Source: Pteria penguin
Taxonomy: Eukaryota > Mollusca > Bivalvia > Pterioida > Pteriidae
Direction of reading: 5' to 3'
Assembly (NCBI GenBank): GCA_035048485.1
Contig: CM068582.1
Coordinates: 37,095,596-37,159,595 of the forward strand
DNA length: 64,000 nt
The notes beneath the pieces are model-generated. The model saw nothing but the letters and a program-made list of their open reading frames with translations. It was not told where the DNA came from and did no database searches. A program made the position numbers and the translations under genes. Shown here one piece after another: positions 47,201-64,000 of the stretch (the stretch's first letter is position 1; every line of letters begins with the position of its first letter).

Positions 47201-50200
47201 ATCTCAGTATGTGTAAGTCACGTAGTCCCGACTGGCTATGTGGCTACTCCTAGGTAAGTATGACTCGTGTATTTCCTACTGGTGATATGTGACTACATCT
47301 CAGCATGTGTAAGTCATACAGTTCTGACTGGCTATGTGGCTACTCCTAGGTAAGTGTGACTCGAATATTTCCTACTGGTGATATGTGACTACACCTCAGC
47401 ATGTGTAAGTCATACAGTTCCGACTGGCTATGTGGCTACTCCTAGGTAAGTATGACTCGAATATTTCCTACTGGTGATATGTGACTACATCTCAGCATGT
47501 GTAAGTCATACAGTTCCGACTGGCTATGTGGCTACTCCTAGGCAAGTATGACTCGAATATTTCCTACTGGTGATATGTGACTACATCTCATCATGTGTAA
47601 GTCATACAGTTCCGACTGGCTATGTGGCTACTATTAGGCAAGTATGACTCGAATATTTCCTACTGGTGATATGTGACTACATCTCAGCATGTGTAAGTCA
47701 TACAGTTCCGACTGGCTATGTGGCTACTCCTAGGTGAGTATGACTCGTGTATTTCCTACTGGCGATATGTGACGACATCTCAGCATGTGTAAGACATGCA
47801 GTTCCGACTGGCTATGTGGCTACTCCTAGGTAAGCATGACTCATGTATTTCCTACTGGCGATATGCGACTACTCAGTATATGTAAGTCATGCAGTTCCGA
47901 CTGGCTATGTGGCTACTCCTAGGTAGGTATGACTAGTGTATTTCCTACTGGCGATATGTGACGACATCTCAGCATGTGTAAGACATACAGTTCTGACTGG
48001 CTATATGGCTACTCCTAGGCAAGTATGACTCGTGTATTTCCTACTGGCGATATGTGACTACATCTCAGCATGTGGAAGACATACAGTTCCGACTTCCTAT
48101 GTTGCTACTCCTAGGCAAGTATGACTTATGTATTTCCTACCGGTGATATGTGTCTACATCTCAGTATATGTAAGTCATGCAGTCCCGACTGGCTATATGG
48201 CTACTCCTAGGTAAGTATGACTCGTGTATTTCCTACTGGCGATATGTGACTACATCTCAGTATGTGTAAGTCACACAGTCCCGACTGGCTATGTGGCTAC
48301 TCCTAGATATTTGCAAATCATGCAGTTCCAACTGGAAATTAGGTCACTCCTCGATAAAAATACGTAAGATGGGTCCTGCTTTGTGGCTACCTTATGATAA
48401 GTGTGATGTGGTTACTTCACGAGAAGTGTATGTCATGTGGATCCGACGGGTAGTGCAGTAACTCCTCGGTTTGTATGCGTCATATAGACCCGACTGCCCA
48501 AGTGGCTACTTCCCGGTAAATGTGCATCATGTGGCTCCGACTGGCTATATGTTTACTCAAAGGTAAAACTAGGTCATGTGAATCCGACGGGCTACTCTTC
48601 TGTTAGAGTACGTCACGTGAATCCGACTGGCTATATAGTTACTCTTTCGGTAAATGTAAGTCATATCGATACTAAGTAGTTCTGTAGTTACTTTTGGGTA
48701 ATTAGAAGTTGCTTGTATTAGACAAGCTATGTGTCTACTTCTGTAAGTTAACGTCACATGGTTCCGACTGGCATTGTTGCAACTCCTAAGTAAATGTTAC
48801 ATCATGTAAATCTGCGCTACTCGATCAATTCGTCTTTGTCATATAAATCCGCGCTACTCAACACATCGATGTCATGTAAATCCACCCCACTCAGTTCGTC
48901 TATGTCACATCAATCCGAGCTACTCAATTCGCCTATGTCATATAAATCCGCGCTACTCCATTCGTCTATGTCATATAAATCCGCACTACTGAATTTGTCT
49001 ATGTCATATAAACCCGCGCTACTCCATTCGTCTATATAATATAAATTCGCGCTACACAATTCGCCTATGTCATATAAATCTGCGCTACTGAATTTGTGTA
49101 TGTCATGTAAATCCGCAATTCGGAAATTGTCTCTGTCATATAAATCCGCGCTACTCAATTCGCCTATGTCATATAAATCTGCGCTACTGAATTTGTGTGT
49201 CATATAAATCCGCAATTCGGAAATTGTCTCTGTCATATAAATCCGCGCTACTCAATTCGCCTATGTCATATTAATCCGCACTACTGAATTTGTCTATGTC
49301 ATATAAATTCGCGCTACTCCATTCGTCTATGTTATATAAATCCGCATTACTGAATTTGTCTATGTCATATCAATTCGCGCTACTCCATTCGTCTATGTCA
49401 TATAAATTCGCGATACACAATTCGCTTATGTCATATAAATCAGCGCTATTGAATTTGTTTATGTCATATAAATCCGCGCTACTGAATTTGTTTGTCATAT
49501 AGATTCGCGATACTCAATTCGTCTTTGTCATATAAATCCGATTACTGGCTACTTATAGGTAAAAGTAGGTCACATGAATCCGACTGGTTGGTGACTTCTT
49601 CTCGTCCGTAAGTGGATTTGCCTTACTATATTATTACTACCTGGACTTTCAGGTAATCCATGTGAATTTACGTCAGATGGCTCCGATAGACCATGATTGT
49701 GGCTACTCTTTGGTAAATGTAATCACGTGGATCTGACTAGCTATGTAGCTAAACAGAGGATTCTGTAAGAAACTCCGCTTGAAAATGGCTATTTCTCATT
49801 TGGTAGACTTCATGTGTAGCTCTCTAGCTAAATGAATAATAGACATCCCTCAGAATATTAGGATGAGTTAGAAGTAGATGCCAGCGTATTGCCTTTGTTG
49901 GGATTATTTCTGTCTGATGTCTTTTTTTTTAATAAGAAGACAAAAGCAAGGAAATTTCTGTTTCTTCAATATAATATAATATAATATAATATAATATAAT
50001 ATAATATAATATAATATAATATATAAGTCTGAAACCGATATTCATTGTTTTGTTTTATTCATTGTTTATTATTTGGTTAAGGTTTGTTACTGTATTTCTG
50101 TTATGGTATCTGGATGAGTAAGGAGCGACGGCGTTCGGGACTTTACGGCGAGATCGTCGGCTATACCGGGGATGCCAGCTTACCCTGCAGCACCATCGGA

Positions 50201-50281
50201 GGCCTGAGCGAGGAGATATACGAACAACAACCCAAACGGACGGACGGACCGCAAGTAATAGAGGCAGTGGAGGGAATATGA
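42646..50281 (+). CDS. Cationic amino-acid transporter (SLC7A CAT family), 3 coding exons
   Basis: Three exons (42646-44256, 44370-44478, 50082-50281) join in phase 0 and phase 1 to give 639 residues, the usual size of CAT proteins. The product should be a multi-pass plasma-membrane carrier for arginine, lysine and ornithine. The first helix has the APC-superfamily glycine motif GIGHMIGAGIYVLTG. EEAKTPEKSVPIA after FEGVAVAS, the SLPRCIYAMADDGLLF loop, a long hydrophilic loop with MKKSKSHDDFGRLKDKL, and the C-terminal LMMKLNYLTWIRLAMW are all typical of CATs. The final exon restores the last helix (LLLYFCYGIWMSKE) and a 46-residue tail. Most of the protein is in one 1.6-kb exon. The last intron is filled with a satellite derived from the exon 2 junction. 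The particular CAT paralogue is not assigned. Confidence 0.93.
44370..44478 (+). CDS. Transporter exon 2 (coding), residues 538 to about 573
   Basis: From AAATTTCAG|ATACCT to CTCCTAG|GTAAGT, 109 bp. It encodes IPLVPLIPCLSMFCNITLMM, then KLNYLTWIRLAMWLLL. Its last ~26 bases are the founder-like first unit of the following satellite. Confidence 0.93.
44448..48310 (+). repeat. ~96-bp satellite made of the exon 2 / donor junction, about 41 copies
   Basis: Each unit contains CCGACTGGCTATGTGGCTAC+TCCTAG, the exon end, then the donor-like GTAAGTATGACTCG, and an intron-derived remainder ending CATGTGTAAGTCATACAGTT. Most units are about 96 bp; a few are about 86 bp through a loss in the CTACATCTCAG part. 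By eye about 28 units keep GT after TCCTAG, about 10 have GC (GCAAGT) and 3 have neither. Variants recur at spacings of about 1,533 and 1,149 bp, that is 16 and 12 units, showing large internal duplications. Reading in frame past the first donor meets TGA after about ten codons. Confidence 0.97.
48311..48800 (+). repeat. Older diverged relatives of the junction satellite
   Basis: Fragments such as TCCGACTGGCTATATGTTTA, CTCCTCGGTTTG and GGTAAATGTAAGTCAT recur every 55-65 bp with heavy divergence. They appear to be an older, shorter unit of the same family. Confidence 0.75.
48800..49550. repeat. ~30-bp minisatellite
   Basis: About 24 units of CTATGTCATATAAATCCGCG plus CTACTSAATT-type variants of 27-33 bp. 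Frames stay open on both strands because the unit is near a multiple of three; I reject them as genes. It lies in the last intron of the transporter gene. Confidence 0.93.
49555..49760 (+). repeat. Further diverged junction-satellite remnants
   Basis: Motifs such as CATGAATCCGACTGG, GTGGCTACTCTTTGGTAAAT and GGATCTGACTAGCTATGTAG show the old repeat continues beyond the 30-bp minisatellite. Confidence 0.65.
49966..50024. repeat. (ATAAT)n pentanucleotide repeat
   Basis: About 11 units, close to the acceptor of the last transporter exon. Confidence 0.95.
50082..50281 (+). CDS. Transporter exon 3 (coding), last helix and C-terminus
   Basis: Acceptor TTGGTTAAG|GTTTG, phase 1. It reads LLLYFCYGIWMSKERRRSGL, matching the CAT family's last helix and the GIWxSKE motif, then a polar tail to EAVEGI and TGA. 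The acceptor lacks a strong pyrimidine tract but is the only one that continues the conserved helix. Confidence 0.88.
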
Positions 50282-50579
50282 TGTAGAGATTTGTCTAAGT
50301 ATATATTTTGTGTTCAAAACTAAGATTTTTTGTTGTATTTTGTTGTATTCATAATCGCTGTTAGATTTTTTATGTTCCATTTTAGTGCAGTACGTGTTAA
50401 CGTTAGCCGCAGCACAGTGCAATATTTTAGAATTATGGCATACATAGGACTTGCGGATATATGTAGTACTTCGACCTACCGGCATAACACAAAAATAGGA
50501 CCATGTTTTGCAACTGCTGCGTATAATACCTTATGTACATCAGAATGTTATAGGGTAATAGATGTTCATTTGTATCTAC

Positions 50580-50710
50580 TGTCATGTTTTAGTTTTTGAA
50601 TTTACTTGGGGTGGTAAATACAAAAATTAAACATGACAGTTTGTTTTAATTTTTGTATTTACCCCCCCCCCCCTCCTTTCTAAGTAAATTCAAAAAATGA
50701 AAACATGACA
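50580..50710. mobile_element. Palindromic MITE-like hairpin, copy 2
   Basis: Same architecture as 23575-23703: outer arms TGTCATGTTTTAGTTTTTGA, inner arms with AAATACAAAAATTAAACATG, and a poly-C tract in the right half. About 300 bp past the transporter stop codon, so possibly within its 3' UTR. Confidence 0.85.
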
Positions 50711-50714
50711 CCAC

Positions 50715-52185
50715 TGATATATATGATAGTATTTATTTTTCCTGTTTATTTGTCTTGTGAAAGTTCTTGTCTTATGTGCATACATTGTTATTAAATCAAT
50801 ATGCCACAAGCTGTTAATAGTTTATGTCGTAATAAGTAGGTAAATGTCATTTTTGCATTCACTTGGTGTAATGACTATCAATATCTAATCGATACTGATG
50901 TAAGTCCGCACAGTAAAATTTGACATATGTCAGCAGAATTATATGACATTACCATTTTTGAATGGCATCTAATGACAAAGCAGGTGATTTTCTTGATGTT
51001 ACGCCATAAAAACCATGTGTTGTCGTGATTCATCAAAACCAAGCGTCCGATATTCCTGGTTACAAAAACCATGTGTCGACACCAAAACCACATGAACTCG
51101 CCTGAACCACACAAGGATTTTTGCCCGGATACGACAGTATAAAACATGTTTTCACCAAAATGATGTGATAAACTAAAACCAAACGTATAACTTTTCCGGT
51201 ATGTAAGGTCATTTAAACCATGAATTGAACCATGTGCTGTCAGAAGATTTGTGTTCAAATAAACGGAAACTATTATTTTCATCTAATACTAATCCTATTT
51301 TCATCCAAATACATAATGTTTAATTTCTCTAAAATTCATTATGTTTCACTTTACCAAATATTTATTTGTATATATAAGACATTTTACGTGAAGAATCAAA
51401 AATATACATTATATTTAATTTGAGAAAAGGGTATATATATTTATCTATAATTCATCTACATGAAATATCTTTGTTGTTTATTTTATTTAAACTTTAATGT
51501 AATAAATGTCTATCAAGATTTTATTGCCTTTAATTAGTTTAATTATTTACACCTGACCAGCCTCGCGCAATACAAGCATCGGACTACAAGTGCTTCCCGT
51601 AGACATGACATCTCGATTTTTTAAGTCAAAGGCTTGAAGAGCCACAAAGGCTTCGAGCTAAATTTGATTTAACCTGTCAAAAGTAGCAGAAATTGACACA
51701 GTTGTGTTCATCACCTTTCTTCAATTCCGATAATTTTTGGAATAGAGTAAAGATAAAAGCTTAAGCACCAACAGTCATATATCAAATAATGTCAAAATGT
51801 GAAAGTTGTCAGTGGGCAATATAGCTCTCCGGTGGGGTTTGGTCAGGAAGGAAGATGTATGGTAAACAGTTTCTTGATGGGGTCCGTTATCATGAAGAAG
51901 TCAAGGGTTATAAGTGGTAATGTTTATGAAATCATACTAACATTTAATTGTTTTTACGTCATTCTCGCAGAAATATGTTTCATTTCATTTAAGAGCTGTA
52001 AACCACATTCAAGGTCAATATTGCAGGTTCAAAAATGTTGGTACAGACAGAAAGGTGCAACCATTAGAAATACACGTGTGAAATAGTAAAGCTCTAGCTA
52101 TTCCTACTAGTTGATCAATCACACATTGGTTATGATTCGGTCGTTTATTGTATGTGCACATGATTGTGTTAGGCTACAACTCCGT
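50715..52185. other. Region downstream of the transporter gene
   Basis: AT-rich. Candidate polyadenylation hexamers AATAAA at 51258-51263 and 51501-51506 could serve the transporter, but I cannot choose between them. No other gene recognised. Confidence 0.4.
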
Positions 52186-52189
52186 GCCG

Positions 52190-53292
52190 TTCGCCGTAAT
52201 GACGCAAGACGATTGTGAAACACAATCGCACTTTATCGGTTGATTTGGAATAAAAACTTCACACGCGAGTTCTGCTTAATTTATTTTTCATGCATCCAAT
52301 CTAAAATCTGTCTCAATCCATGCTATCATCCTTTATATCTGCATTAAATTTTGTAGGCGATTTGAAAACTTTCTCGGCTGCCATTTTCTGTGCCGTCGTG
52401 GGAACTTTTCCAAATATGAGGAAGACCATGTGATATATACATATCATCTTTATTTAAGATAGACTATCGCTGCGCGAAGAGACAAATGACCATCGCCATT
52501 CTGTAGAGGCTTTTACCTCTCCAGCTAGTGTTATTTATTCTCGAAGTCGGCGTGACGTCACTGTCTCTATTGCTCTACGTAGATATCCGAGGAGTCTGTC
52601 AATGATAGTTTGGGATAAAACTCGGGGTTTATCGTCAGCGTTAATACAAATTTACGCTCTTTTATATCATTTCTAAAGGGTTTTTTTTTATAAAATATGA
52701 TCGGAAATGTGTTAAACATGTATTCAAAATTTTTACCAAAATTCCTCCCGGAATACGCATTGCTTTCTATGATAAAGTCCGATGCTTTATCCCAAATGTT
52801 CCGATGCTCGTTATCAAATACCCAGATGCCCGACTTCCAAATAGACTGGAGTTACCTGCTCTTGCTTGCCATCGCTGCGCGAAGAGACAGGTGACCACTG
52901 CCATTCTGGAGAGGCTCGATTCACTCCAGCCTAGTGTTATTTACAGCACAGGCGGTAAGGGCAGATAAGAAGCTGTACACACTGCGTGATGTAATTTACG
53001 AGAGGCTCGTGATGTCTAGCCTCGAGGATGTAATTAATTTTGTCGATATTTGTTGATTCTAACGAAATCCAATCAGATAAAAATAACCGATTACGCGTCA
53101 CTTGAACCTATGTCAGCTTCGTTATGAATTTGTGGTCACCTGTGTAGATATCTAAAGATCTAAACATGCATTGCCAGTCTATACTTAGTATTCTATGAAA
53201 TATCTTATTTGTTCTTTTTTAAACTGAAATTTATATCTAAATATCTTATAATAATAATAATAATAATAATTATTATTATTATTATTATTATA

Positions 53293-53344
<52 letters not shown>

Positions 53345-53534
53345 TTCGAAGATCGCACCATCGGTTTCCATATTGGCGCTTAAGTGTCAAATTAGACCTT
53401 GATCGGGTGCGTTACAAGCGCTTTACTGCGATTTCTCCAAATAAGGCAATATGTCACGTGGTCTTCCCCATATTTGGAAAAATTTCCATGAAGTGCGATT
53501 GTAATTCATAATCGGTTTGCATCATTACGGCGAA
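52190..53534. mobile_element. Foldback DNA element with 44-bp terminal inverted repeats
   Basis: 52190-52233 (TTCGCCGTAATGACGCAAGA...AATCGCACTT) matches the complement of 53491-53534 at about 38 of 44 positions. Further in, TTTTCCAAATATGAGGAAGA and its continuation GACCATGTGA (near 52408-52436) are inverted relative to about 53448-53481. Two direct repeats starting ATCGCTGCGCGAAGAGACA (about 52467 and 52870) are inside, as is an ATT microsatellite. No transposase was found, so it is non-autonomous. Confidence 0.75.
53247..53342. repeat. (TAA)n/(TTA)n microsatellite
   Basis: About 8 TAA units followed by about 23 TTA/ATT units; the two halves are complementary and could fold back. Confidence 0.95.
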
Positions 53535-53856
53535 TGAATATCAGCGACAGAATAATAACAAGTATAATTTAAGTTAAGCAGACCTATGCTTCTTCTTCTT
53601 CTTCTTCCAATACGAAGTGTACTCAAAAGTTGAGCGTTATACTTCATGCTTAAACCTATTTCTGTGCAATGAAATGAATGTCAATAACAAAGATAACAAA
53701 ACCGGTTTTGCAAGAACTTTTACTACTTAAAGTACTTTAAAGAAGGTACTACTTTGTTATGTGAATTGAGATTGGCGATGCAGAGGTAAAATCTTTACGA
53801 TCGCTAGAAGACTGTCGAGCAAATGCTTTGACGCCTTAGAAAATAGAAATAATACT

Positions 53857-54124
53857 GAATGACCGACTGATTTTTGTTTAGCGTCATACCACGAATATTT
53901 CACGTATATGGTGACAGCATCTGCCTGTTGCGGGGCATACAAATTTTGACCTATGCAACGGACCCACCCGAAGCAGTGAGGGATGTGCCATGCATACCAC
54001 GACACGGGGCCTCGGATTTTACTGTCTCATCCAAAAGACAGGACACCGGTATGACCAGAGCGGGATTCGAACCCCGGCCTCCCGATCAGGAGACAAGCGC
54101 GATACCGCTTGGCCACGCCGGCTT
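53857..54124 (-). mobile_element. V-SINE, full length, with 11-bp target duplication
   Basis: Minus-strand copy of the AAGCCGGCGTGGCC subtype. The core reads CTTTTGGATGAGACAGTAAA and there is a small deletion around the AAAGATC region. GAAATAATACT flanks it (53846-53856, 54125-54135). The tail has lost most AATC units. Confidence 0.9.
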
Positions 54125-54135
54125 GAAATAATACT

Positions 54136-55985
54136 AGAGTTACCTTCCGTGGCCTCATTCAGTTTGTACGACAGGTAACTCTTAATATTATCATTTTAAG
54201 GCGGGCGATATCAAGTGGCGTCTTCGAACACAGAGGAAGCCCAATGTATTCCCAGGATGATATTTTATTGTTATACAGATAAGAAGGTTTTCAGACGGTC
54301 GCACAACGATAAAATCTTAATCATGCAGATTCAATTTACTGGGAGAGGACAAGTCATTTATAATTTGAAATCGACTTTTTCAATCTAATTTTACGTTCTT
54401 GAGAAAAAGTTATTTCTCCAAGTAACCTACGCCAACAAAGGCAACGGCAGTAATGCATAATATATTCTTCCTTTGTGCTATAGTCCGAAATGACGGACCT
54501 ATGACAGGGCACTACACTCAAATGCTCGTGTCCGACATCAAAGCGGTTCAATCCTATCGGCGTTCACTTTTTCTTTCCTCACCACACGAAGACTTCCAAT
54601 GTGTTGTTAAAAAATTAACCTCAATTCTGGCAATCGAAAATGATTTAGACTTTGCACTCTCGAACACATGGTTTGATTTACTTCCCTCTGGCTAGACTAC
54701 TAATGATGTCTTTAACGTTACAGAGCATGATAAAGAGCCATAGGAAGTAGTGGACTATAAGCGGAACAAAACATTAAGCCAATGCCTTACCCAAGTATAC
54801 TTGACACTGCAGGTCTCAAGAGATGATATATATAACAGAACATTTTCAAGAAATATTAAGTCCTCCGAAGGAAAGAGTGAATTTAAGGAGTACTTTACCC
54901 TGGGCTATTTCAGCAGATACGGATTTCCGTTAGTTGTTTCCGCTTGATAAAGACCAATTGGCCACAAAACTTGTGGATACCGAGTATTTCTCGTTACTTG
55001 TCCGTTTTCGTTTTTATGTTTAAATGAAATCTCTCTATGGAGCAAGGAATGATATACACTGTATAAGACAAAAGCAGCTGTAACTTTTAAGCAATGGTTT
55101 TCTCAAGTATTGTCCAAATTGTTTTACCACGCAAAATTAAGAAAGCGTGAAAAAAAAAAACCGAAATAAGTCAGAGAAATATTAATGGATGTGTTATAAA
55201 GCATATAAAACCGAATTTCGCCAAAAAAAAATGTAGACTTCAGATTTATGTACAAAAATGGTATTTGCATATTTTAAGTTGAAGTTACACTTTATTAAGC
55301 TTTAAACTTCATGCTGTATGTAGTAAGGATTTTCTTCATCACATTACCTCACTGTAGCGAAGTTCAAAATATGCCAGATCTGTCGACCACATAGGGATCA
55401 TGAACACATAAATACATGCAAGTATCTTTTAACTCTAGTAGGTGGGAAAATCGAGACTGTTGTACTTAAATTATGCAATAATTTAGTCATTGCCTTTGTA
55501 GGATGAAAAACAAGAAACCTACAAAAGGCTACTAATTTATAACCGAACTTGATTCTAAAAGCCTTAGCCATATCATGTGTCAAGATGTCGCAGTTGCTTG
55601 GATGCACTCACATTGAAAGCAATTATGTAAATGTTAGATGGAGAAAAATTATGCACTGATTCCCAATATCTTCTTTATAGGCATAAAATGGCATCTCTTC
55701 TACCAAGAATTCATGCAAGGTTTCACTAAAATCTTAAAAATTGAAATGTGCAGCCTACAGGCAACCAGTTAAAATAGCCATTTCACAGCAATGTATGCCA
55801 CACAATCCCCACCACTTTCAGTGCTGTTGAGCATATCACAGCACATTTTGATAACATTTGGAGAAATCAGTTATGAAAGACTGGTGTTCAAGGCATAATT
55901 ATTCAAAAGCTGTGAAATGCTCAGTGAAGTAAAAACAATAGAATTGCATGCTCTTCCCAAAATACCACACTGTAAGAATGAAATA
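54136..55985. other. Intergenic stretch between the transporter and G-beta genes
   Basis: Two short open frames (about 54453-54695 and 54750-54947) have no recognisable domain, no splice context and no repeat-family match that I can make. I leave them uncalled. Confidence 0.45.
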
Positions 55986-55998
55986 ATGACGAAAAAGC

Positions 55999-56004
55999 TT
56001 TATT
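55999..56004 (-). terminator. Candidate polyadenylation signal of the G-beta gene
   Basis: AATAAA on the minus strand, about 1.7 kb after the stop. No SINE or minisatellite lies between, and long 3' UTRs are common in G-beta genes; still only a candidate. Confidence 0.4.
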
Positions 56005-57724
56005 GACAAATGATATACATGTACAATTACAGTTATATCCATAGATACAGTGTAGGACTAGTTAAGAATTGGACCGTGATATATACCATGCACTCTCTCA
56101 CACAACTCATATCCTGGGTCAAGGTCATCTGTTGTCTGTATGGTACTATCTTCGAGATTTCTCCAGTACACCTATGAGATGTCCCCCTCCACTCTCATGT
56201 CTTATAGACAGTTTGGTTTACACATGTTGTTCAATGATCCTTGAAGACTTCATCCAGAAGTCCTCCCCGTATTATAAACACCCTTTCACACATGTATCAG
56301 TGACAAGATTAGGACAGGATTATACCAATTTCATTCAAATTGGGGGATAGAAATTATTTTGTTTTTTAGTAAAAGATACAAACTTGAAGAACACAAATCC
56401 TGCTTGCTAACTGAATATAGAATAAAAATAGTAAAGTTATAGAAGATAAATTTCATACAATAAACAAAATCAATATAAATACACATATCATAAAATCTGT
56501 ATACAAGTTAAGTGATATCAATCAAAAGAGCCTTTCTTGTCAAGCGACATAACCAAGATTGTTCTCTTGCTTGTTATCAACCTTAAATACAGAAATATTC
56601 AATGAATATTTCAATAGAATTGCACTGAGAATAACACAAAACAACATCTACAAAGCATTGTCTTAGTATTAAGTTATATCTGAATATGCAACAATGAGCC
56701 TAAATCCAGACACTTTATCTGAATCTTTACAATTTTAGGGAACAAATAAGTTTCTGTTAATCTAATTTTGATACTGCACCAAAAATACATGAAAGAAAAT
56801 CCCTCTAATGTCGCAGATCATATGAGACCTGACTGGTTCAATAATCCTTTGTTTGGCTATCAACAATAAATAAATAGCAATTTACAGTACAAGAGCACTT
56901 TCCAATATATTAACTATGGTTATAATGGATCAAGGTCACCATGCATGAAATATGCAGCTTAATATCAGTCTCTTCTTATACCTCAAGAAATACAACTAAA
57001 ATTCACAGAAATCATCTTCTTAAAAAGGGACTTCCTGTGAAATACAGAAAAAGATAGCCCACTCAAACCCATATCATTTACACAGAAAATCACATTGCAA
57101 AGCTTTCCGACTGGATTTCCCATTGATGTCATGGGAATCTTCTAAGGACTCTTTGCATTACTCTTGTATGTTAAAACATTGCATACACACAAACTACAAA
57201 CTATATAAAAGATCTCAATTTCCAGGTACCAAGAAATTCTACAATGTAAAATTTCTTAATTCCCATTTGGTTCAATTTTTGATAACATAGAGTACACACA
57301 AGTATTTCATTTTAAATAATATCACTTTTAATTCAATTTGCTCTACACTTTGAGAAGCACGACTTTTTTGCACTTAAAATTTCTAGAAAAAATCACAGAA
57401 CTACACATACACTAGACACAAATATTTCCATGTGAGGTTCATCAAATGTCAAGTAGAGCTGATCTCGATATTCTGTGTACAAGACTCCGAAAATACACAC
57501 TTGTATACATCCAGGTCGTAGAAAACATGGATGAAATAATCATGAGAATACTAGAAAACAGAATTGCCATGTAGCTAATGTTAAATCCAATTCATTTCCA
57601 CCAGGAGCAACTTGTATGTTTTCAGACAACATTCATGATTGATCAATATTGGTACAATTCCATGTGTTCAGAGATTACCATTGTTGATAAAAGACTACAA
57701 CAAGCTAGCACACTTGTGGGATGA
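56005..57724 (-). other. Probable 3' UTR of the G-beta gene
   Basis: Repeat-free AT-rich sequence directly following the G-beta stop codon. The extent is inferred from the lack of repeats and the hexamer at its end; no RNA evidence is available. Confidence 0.4.

Positions 57725-64000
<6,276 letters not shown>

Noticed and set aside
44448..48310. CRISPR-like reading of the regular 96-bp repeat
   Set aside because: Whole units repeat without unique spacers, in a eukaryotic intron; it is a satellite.
48794..49502. Open frames on both strands encoding short Ser/Tyr/Leu repeats
   Set aside because: Both follow from the ~30-bp minisatellite in the transporter's last intron; openness on both strands argues against coding.
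54453..54947. Two adjacent short open frames in the intergenic region
   Set aside because: No recognisable domain, no supporting splice sites and no repeat in the protein. They are compatible with chance in AT-rich DNA.

Overview
The window is from an animal nuclear genome. Genes are split by long AT-rich introns with GT-AG (and a few possible GC-AG) borders. Proteins include a G-protein beta subunit, a CAT-type amino-acid transporter, a Shaw-like Kv T1 domain and a vWFA/VWC/mucin membrane protein. Repeats include V-SINEs (tRNA-like head, conserved TTTCGGATGAGAC core, AATC-type tail), a second tRNA-derived SINE, a Tc1-like transposon, foldback elements and many micro- and minisatellites. V-SINEs of this layout are known from molluscs (RUDI-type), so a mollusc, probably a bivalve, is my best guess. 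That is inference; no species marker was seen.

Layout. 1-5.4 kb: repeats, no gene. 5.4-5.9 kb (minus): one exon with the T1 domain of a Shaw/Kv3-like potassium channel; the channel core is not in view. 9.6-31.1 kb (minus): a 12-exon gene I assembled from splice sites. It encodes 1,338 residues: signal peptide, vWFA domain, four VWC-type units each split over two exons, a Thr/Ser-rich repetitive mucin stalk, one membrane helix and a short acidic/basic cytoplasmic tail. A frameshifted Tc1-like element and several SINEs sit in its introns. 31.3-42.6 kb: intergenic, with SINEs, a LINE remnant and minisatellites. 42.6-50.3 kb (plus): an SLC7A-type cationic amino-acid transporter, 639 residues in three coding exons. 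50.3-55.9 kb: transposon debris, including a foldback element with long terminal inverted repeats. 57.7-63.1 kb (minus): the last four coding exons of a GNB1-like G-beta gene, whose 5' part lies beyond the right edge.

Most striking observation: the last intron of the transporter gene is largely a satellite of about 41 units of about 96 bp, apparently founded by the exon-intron junction itself. Each unit repeats the last ~26 coding bases plus the 5' splice site. The intron therefore carries some 28 extra or original GT donors and about 10 GC donors of the GCAAGT type. Older, diverged relatives continue to about 49.8 kb.

The genes are unrelated in function, as usual in an animal genome; no operon-like organisation is implied. 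All exon borders were read by eye from phase, consensus and protein continuity.
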